A stretch of DNA of 64,000 nucleotides from Doryteuthis pealeii (taxonomy: Eukaryota; Mollusca; Cephalopoda; Myopsida; Loliginidae). The translations under genes were made by a program, and so were the position numbers. Below the pieces are notes generated by a model. It did not search any database. It saw nothing but the letters and a program-made list of their open reading frames with translations, and was not told the DNA's origin. Shown piece after piece: positions 58,736-64,000 of the stretch. The stretch covers positions 143,864,528-143,928,527 of the forward strand of contig CM042139.1 of the NCBI GenBank assembly GCA_023376005.1, given 5' to 3'. Positions within the stretch are counted from its first letter, which is position 1. Every line of letters starts with the position of its first letter.

Positions 58736-59384
58736 TAGAGTCTATTTAAGGTGTCCAGTGTAAGAATTAGAACATTTATGTTTTTATAAATGCAGTGAAG
58801 GCTATGCAAGTTAGCTCCTTTGATACTCTAACAATGTGAAGGTAATTGTGCCTCTCTATTTGGAGTCATTTATCAATGATTCCTCAAGGCTCATAGACTG
58901 AAACTCTGCTTTGATTGAAGGTTCACAATATCACTGCGAATTAAGTCTGATTTTTGGCAACTAATGGGTCCTGTGATGCTTCAATATTACTTGGCTGGCT
59001 TCCCACCTTTAAAGATATAAAGTTCAATTTCTCTCCAGTCTGGTATTTTGAAGTTCGACAGGAGATGCCACACAGTGTTAACTAGAAAAGTTCCTTAAAA
59101 AGGTTAAAAAAAAATGCTGGCACTAACGATTGTTCATGTAGGTTTCACTTCAGTTATCTGATATGCTTCTGGCGGTTGGATCAAAGTGTTTTTTTCTTGG
59201 AAGACTACCACAGCTGAAGTGGCATTCTGAAAAAAACAAAAAAACAATGAGAACCAGTTTTCAACCAGGAGAAGAAACACCCTTATTCTTCTTAATCCTA
59301 TACAAAATGACTTATGATCTTATGTCTTTCTTGGTCAAATCATCAGTTTAAAAAAAAAATTAAGAACATATACATATTTACCCA

Positions 59385-59655
59385 AAACCATCTGCATGAG
59401 TAGGATGAGACACAAGGTCAATTTCTTAAGTAGAGTTTAACAGGTTTGAAAGTTTCGAAATGGTTTGCATAACCAAGATTTAGAGAGCCCAGTCTTCCCT
59501 ACTATTTATTCACATCTAGAGGGGAAAATAGTTGGATTCATACCTTTCCCAAGATCATTAGCACAACATGAAATGCAAACAGCCTCAACTAGGATTTGAA
59601 CTCATATTGCCGAGACCATTTCCTATAATGATAACCATTGCACCATATGCCTTTA
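59385..59655 (-). mobile_element. tRNA-derived SINE, minus strand
   Basis: In reverse: GGTGCAATGGTTATCATTAT (A box), GAGTTCAAATCCTAGTTGAG (B box), body with CTTGGGAAAGGTATGAATCC and GGGCTCTCTAAATC, tail TTGTGTCTCATCCTACTC. Same family as 11244-11524. Mirror at 50055-50330. Confidence 0.83.
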
Positions 59656-59734
59656 CGAACATAGTTTATCTAAAATATCTCATAATTTCTAAATATAAAT
59701 TACATGAATATAAATTGAGGTCCTGTGCCAAATC

Positions 59735-59865
59735 TAAACTACACTCAGTTTTTAATAGGTACATAGCCATACCAGATGATTATAGTTATGTGAGCTCAAT
59801 CCTCATTGGGCACTCCATACTTTTGGCCTTGTGCCAACATAACACAGACCATTTCTCTGAATTTT
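59735..59865 (+). repeat. tRNA-like unit, relative of the 61.9-62.85 kb array
   Basis: ATGTGAGCTCAATCCTCATT resembles a B box, followed by GGGCACTCCATACTTTTGGC and TTGTGCCAACATAAC. The same order is seen in reverse in each unit of the tandem array further right. Mirror at about 49860-49950. Confidence 0.6.
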
Positions 59866-59883
59866 TAGATGAGCTTGATAATT

Positions 59884-60240
59884 AGTATTATTTGTATTAT
59901 TCGGACTATTGTCCTCATCTTTATTGTTATTGTACAATGTTTTCGGTCGATGTGCCCTCCGGCCTTCTTCAGGTATTCTTTTCGGACTCGGGTTCTCAGC
60001 TATGATTAGCGGAATGAGAATAGGATATCCCCATGGAATAAATAAAGGTTTTAGGTTCAAAGTTACGTGATGGCTCCCAATTACGACAAGAATCCCGATT
60101 ACGACAGAAGGTTTCCAGAGTCCGAGAAGGTTCCGAGTCCGACAAGAAATACATGAAGAAGGCTGGTGGCAATCGCCGAACGTTGTACAAATAACAATGA
60201 AAATGAGTACAATAGTCTGAATAATACAAATAATACTAAC
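59884..60240. mobile_element. ~357-bp inverted element with paired hammerhead-like arms
   Basis: Arms 59884-59992 and 60131-60240 are inverted copies (ends TAGTATTATTTGTATTATTC and its complement). The left arm on the minus strand carries CTGAAGA (59972-59966), a GGCC...GGTCGA-containing stem and GAAA (59944-59941). The right arm on the plus strand has ATGAAGA and GAAC in the same places. Stem I and III are not convincing, so these look like degenerate hammerhead relatives. Confidence 0.5.
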
Positions 60241-60359
60241 AAATACCAGTTCAAAATTATGCAAATCTGTTTAAAGTACATGTAATTTAATAATAAAGTA
60301 CATGTAAACTGAAGTGCCAAAAAATGACAGCTACCTAATAACATTTTTGTCTCGACCAT

Positions 60360-61240
60360 ATGGAAATTTGATCTCACTGATAAAGTAAAAAGGGAATTCT
60401 TCCAAGCTGTAGTCATATCAATATTATTGTGTGATTGCACTACAAGAAGAAAAAGCTAGATATAAACTACACAAGGATACTGCATGCTGTTTTGAACAAA
60501 TCTTGGAAGCAGCACTCCAAAAAAAGAAATCAACTGTGAAGCTACTTACCTCCTATCACACAAAACCATCCAAGTAAGATGAGCATGACATGCTGGACAC
60601 GCTCGAGAAGCAAGGACAAACTCATGTGATGTTCATCTGTGAAACACCTACACATGGATACACAGTGTTGGCTAACCAGCAAAAACTTACATTCATCAGC
60701 TCTGCATGACACTGGGTGGCACCTAGGGTGTTACATAAGGAATAGCCTAGCCTCTCATTTTTAAATGAAGTATAGGATTTAAATTTAACGCTTACTGGAA
60801 AAAATAGACAGACCACACCCCAAGTTGACCTGAAACACAGTTCTGATTGGTTGAAGGACGTCATGTGAATAAGCCAATCTATAGGAAAGTAATCAGAACT
60901 ATTGAGGATTGACAAGAGAGCCATTATGACTAGATTCATATTTGCAGTTTGTGCTGATTTCTCCTGCATGTAATTATGTGAATCAGAGTAATAAAATGAA
61001 CACAATTTAAGTCTCTGTGAATTCATAGTTAAGAACTAAGATGGAAGCGGAGAGAGACAACACCTGATATGACCTTCATGAAAGTGGAGATGACAGATAT
61101 TAGAAGACTTAGAAGAAATTAAGAATGAGTATGAAACAAGAGGAGGTAACCAAGTGCAATAGCTAATAGGGACAGAAGGTGAGAGTGTGTCAAAGGAATT
61201 CATGTTATTGGCACACCTTGATGATGATGTTGAAGCAACA
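60360..61240 (+). pseudogene. Decayed RTE LINE 3' region
   Basis: Reads WKFDLTDKVKREFFQAVVIS near 60361, then TCTTGGAAGCAGCACTCC, the CACAAAACCATCCAAGTAAG region, and at 61140-61225 GGTAACCAAGTGCAATAGC through CACCTTGATGATGATG. An unrelated block (60700-61080) lies inside. Stops and indels abound. Mirror 48490-49380. Confidence 0.75.
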
Positions 61241-61910
61241 TGCTATTGAGTCTACAAGGTGTTGAAATTGTTGTGTGGGGTATATCTATTCTAGTACATT
61301 CTGAGACTCTCCATAACTGTCCTTTTTGTTAGTTGTAGCGAATGGAATTTGTAGACTCCTGCAAAACCTTCGATATGTGTATATACTAACCCTGGTATTT
61401 TTTTCTTTTTTATCCACTTAATCAAAGGGTCATTGGTGAGAAATAAATGATTATTTATTCAATGTTTTCTAATCTTATTCCCAATGAGAGGATTTCTTCA
61501 GCAGTCAATTTGGTCAAATGCCACCTTTCTGTTTTAAATTAAAAGTTTATCCTTATTTGTTTTGTTTGTTTGTATTTTCATTTTTATGATGTGATTTGAA
61601 TATAGCTTAATGCAATCCTGACACTAACAATTTAGTTATTTTTTGTATGAATAAATGTTTGCTTATCTAATGGATAACATTTTTAGAGAGCTTCTTCCAT
61701 CACTTCCAATTTCTAACTTCATCATAGAGTACAGAAAAAATAAAGTTTTGTTTTTTCATGCATTTTATCAGACAGTTTTTTATGTTTCCTTAAATGATTG
61801 TAAAAGCTTTGAATCTGTTTTTTTGTGTCAGTTCTTATCATATCAAACTCCAAATATCTGGACTTGTTTCAAAATCAACCTAGGCTACTTCAAGGAGTGT
61901 ACACAGAGGT
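61241..61910. other. Palindrome edge and AT-rich sequence
   Basis: The mirrored sequence ends at about 61,678. A 97-codon frame at 61655-61948 lacks any recognisable domain, starts inside the mirrored part and ends in the tRNA-like array, so I do not call it a gene. Confidence 0.5.
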
Positions 61911-62853
61911 TGTTTACTAAGCTTAGCTTAGTTGTGTCACAAGGCTAGAAGTATGGGGTGCCCAGTGAGAATCAAACTCAAAAAAATTCTTTAAAGAATT
62001 GTGAAATAGATCACTAATTAAGACTTATCAGAGTTTTACAGGTTTGAATTCAGAGTTTTCTTCTCTTAGACTGGTTAAAGAGCCCAGTCTGTCCTAGTAT
62101 TTACCATAGCTGGAGGAAAGTATTTGGATTCATATCTTTCCCCAAGGTATTAGCGCTATGTGAACTGTAGCTTCACCCAGGATTTGAACCTGGGTCAACA
62201 AGTCCATTTACTATGACACTAACCATTACACCATGCGCCCCCAACTAACTCACTAACAATGGTCTGCTAATCTAGCTTGTGAATTATTGAACCACAGAGA
62301 TGCCAATGTCCTTTTTTTGCATAGTTATTTACTAAGCCTAACTTAGTTGTGGTACAAGACCAGAAGTATGGGACACCCAGTAATAATCAAACTAATAATG
62401 GTCTGCTAATCGAGCTCACAAACTATTACACCACAGGAGTGCCCATGCTGTCTCTAATAGTTATTTGCTTACATTAGTTGTAGCACTATGCCAGAGGTAT
62501 GGGACTTTCCAGTGAGAATCAAACTCACTATCAATGTTCTGCAAATCTAGCTCGCTAAGCATAACACCAGAGTGGGTGTCCATTTCTTCTTTTCACATGA
62601 TTATGAAATAAACTTAGCTTACATGTGGTACAGGCTAGAAGTATGAAACACCCAGTGAGAATCGTACTCACTAATAATGGTCTACTTAGCTTGCTAAACA
62701 TTATGCCACATGAGGTGCTCAAAGCAATTGCACACAAGTTATTCTCTAAGCTTAGATGTGGCACAAGGCCAGAAGTATGGAACAGCTATTGAGAATCTAA
62801 CTCACTATCAATGGTCTTCTTGCAAACCATCACACCACAGAAGATGACATAAG
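61911..62853 (-). repeat. Five tandem ~135-bp tRNA-like units
   Basis: Units at about 61911-62310 (split by a SINE), 62325, 62459, 62598 and 62736. Each has a lead like TTAGTTGTGGYACAAGRCCA, then GAAGTATGG and, on the minus strand, a cloverleaf-like part. For the unit at 62459 that part has acceptor-like GGACACCC, A-box-like TGGTGTTATGCTTAGCGAGC and B-box-like GTGAGTTTGATTCTCACT. Units differ by roughly a quarter to a third. The extended middle and missing CCA argue against functional tRNAs. Confidence 0.75.
62030..62243 (-). mobile_element. tRNA-derived SINE inserted in the tRNA-like array
   Basis: In reverse the head is intact: GCATGGTGTAATGGTTAGTG (A box) and CCCAGGTTCAAATCCTGGGT (B box), then the body with GCGCTAATACCTTGG and GGGCTCTTTAACCAGTC. 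It interrupts the first tRNA-like unit between its AATCAAACTCA and ACTCACTAACAATGG parts. Best-preserved polymerase III promoter in the window. Confidence 0.87.
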
Positions 62854-63335
62854 GAGATGCATACAGTATAATGTTATTATCAAAGGAAATCAACTTAGTG
62901 ATTTGAATTCAAATCCTAGACAAGGCAATCTTCATACTTATACTCTTCAGAAAGCATGAACACATCTGTTCTCCCACACCCAGAAAATGGGTAAATAAAA
63001 GGTGGACTGGCAGTATTTATGGCAGTATTTCTCAACATTTTCTTCCTTGTGGCCCAATTTTGTTTCAAAAAAATTTCAGGCCCACATAAGCATGAACGGA
63101 AATTCCATATAACAGTAAATAGATTTTATTTACAAAAACAAAATGTAGTGAAAATATAAGTCCTGACTCATTACTGCAGTGCTCATGGTGTCTGTCTAGC
63201 AGCTTATCAAGTCTTTTCAGGTATCAAGAACTCTTCTAAGTATTCTAGTTGATTTTAACAGTGCTGTGGTCTGGAGATCCCAATTCATCCTCTGATCTCC
63301 AGTTCCCCAATCCCTTTTCTAGGTCTATTTTGACA
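62854..63335. other. Unrecognised sequence
   Basis: No frame or repeat partner found. 63040-63160 contains A-rich words only. Confidence 0.4.
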
Positions 63336-63405
63336 GTGCTCGTAGTGTAACGGTTATCATCATAGGAAATGGGCACGGTATCCAAGTTCAAATCCTAACC
63401 GAGTT
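63336..63405 (+). mobile_element. tRNA-like SINE head
   Basis: GCTCGTAGTGTAACGGTTAT (A box) and AAGTTCAAATCCTAACC (B box) at normal spacing. Its expected body is not directly downstream, because a 5S-derived segment intervenes. Confidence 0.75.
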
Positions 63406-63485
63406 GTTGGTGTTTTGTTTTAGGGCATATCAAGCCTTTTGGATCATTTAATGCCAAATTAAATCATTTGATATTCGGTTTCTAA

Positions 63486-63570
63486 CAATACCTGCTATTG
63501 CTTAAATGGTCACCCATCTAAGTTTGAACAGGCTCATCATTGCTTAACTTCGGTGATCTAGCAGAAACCT
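63486..63570 (-). pseudogene. 5S rRNA-derived segment
   Basis: On the minus strand the sequence reads GATCACCGAAGTTAAGCAAT, then GAGCCTG, then CTTAGATGGGTGACC. These match the A box, intermediate element and C box of eukaryotic 5S rRNA genes in order and close to normal spacing. Point changes and missing flanks make it a pseudogene or the head of a 5S-derived (SINE3-type) element. An AGCAGGTATTG stretch follows at the place of the 5S 3' helix. Confidence 0.75.
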
Positions 63571-63576
63571 GTGCTT

Positions 63577-63795
63577 TTAGTGTGACTTGACCGTAAGTCA
63601 AATCCTGGACAAAGTTGTTTGCATTTCACATATCGCAAATACCCTAGGGAGAGGTATGTATCCAACTCTTCTCCCTCAGGTAAATTGTAGGATTTACAGG
63701 GATCTTTAACCTTGGTGTGGCATCTGGACTAAGAGAAGGAAAACACTGAAAAAATTGATCTTGTGTCACATCCTGCTTGTGTGCCAGGGTTGGTA
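63577..63795 (+). mobile_element. SINE body, 5'-truncated head
   Basis: AGTCAAATCCTGGACAAAG (B-box part), GTTTGCATTTCACATATCGC, TACCCTAGGGAGAGGTATGT, GATCTTTAACC and TTGTGTCACATCCTGCTTGT follow the order of 11244-11524. Directly followed by the repeat at 63818. Confidence 0.8.
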
Positions 63796-63817
63796 AATAT
63801 ATAAGTAAAAGTAAAGT

Positions 63818-64000
63818 AGACAAAGTGCCTATTGTTAGTATCAGCTGGACAGTGAGGAGTCTATCCATTTTTTGCTAGTGTTAGACCAGGGATATTGTTT
63901 TGCAACTGAGGTGGAGGCCACACCTACTATCAGCTCCCCACAGAAGCTGGTCTACTCATTCCCTGAGTTGGTGAGGGCTTGTATCAAATCTGGAAACTTA
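63818..64000 (+). repeat. Interspersed repeat, also at 6790-7045
   Basis: Plus-strand relative of the 6.8-kb block. It runs off the window end. Confidence 0.75.

Larger units (their letters stand above)
54898..61678 (+). repeat. Palindrome 2, right arm (~6.8 kb)
   Basis: Mirror of 48066-54897 and probably the genuine orientation, because it continues without a break into unique DNA beyond 61,678. The centre is a ~25-base spacer near 54,885-54,905. Confidence 0.93.

Noticed and set aside
61655..61948. 97-codon frame as a possible host exon
   Set aside because: No domain, begins in the mirrored part and ends in the tRNA-like array. No splice signals supported.
62459..62597. Functional tRNA gene
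   Set aside because: A and B boxes are visible but the middle is too long and the units diverge freely.

Overview
The window looks like AT-rich, transposon-dense intergenic DNA from an animal, most probably a cephalopod mollusc such as an octopus. I infer this from the repeat mix: an RTE-type LINE, tRNA-headed SINEs, Helitrons, mariner/Tc1 MITEs, and very many (TA)n, (TG)n and (TC)n arrays. I found no convincing host protein-coding gene, and the only long coding frames belong to one LINE. Most short open frames are read-through of microsatellites.

Layout. 1-2041: five and a half tandem ~371-395 bp units, each with a (TC)n tract, abutting a nearly complete RTE-type LINE at ~2042-5694 (small ORF1, APE endonuclease, reverse transcriptase). 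5.7-13.4 kb: microsatellites, SINEs, decayed LINE copies, foldback elements, and three small inverted-repeat-bounded elements that carry hammerhead-ribozyme-like cores (7646-7818, 7951-8185, 10053-10295). 13.4-19.4 kb: the most unique-looking stretch, with a promoter-like block containing three CACGTG boxes and a TATA box, a 351-bp solo-LTR-like element, a second foldback and a minisatellite.

From ~19.4 kb to ~61.68 kb the sequence is two giant palindromes placed back to back. Palindrome 1 has arms of ~14.2 and 14.4 kb centred near 33,603, in a 36-bp minisatellite. Palindrome 2 has arms of ~6.8 kb centred near 54,897. They meet at a run of exactly 100 N (47,966-48,065), and both run right up to that gap. 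The best reading is that two contig ends each carry an uncorrected fold-back read, not that this is biology. Features in the right arm of palindrome 1 and the left arm of palindrome 2 are therefore probably duplicates of the other arm.

Inside the arms there is real biology: a 622-bp Helitron inserted precisely between A and T of an older palindromic element (its empty site can be read from the other half of that palindrome), a second Helitron of the same family, a mariner remnant, MITEs with TA target duplications (one a dimer carrying telomere-like C-rich repeats), and a stack of MITEs separated by (TA)n. The last 2.3 kb holds a tandem array of five tRNA-like ~135-bp units split by a SINE, a 5S-rRNA-derived segment, and more SINE sequence.

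The strongest candidates for something little described are the small inverted-repeat elements with hammerhead cores next to TA arrays, one of which has a readable paralogous empty site.
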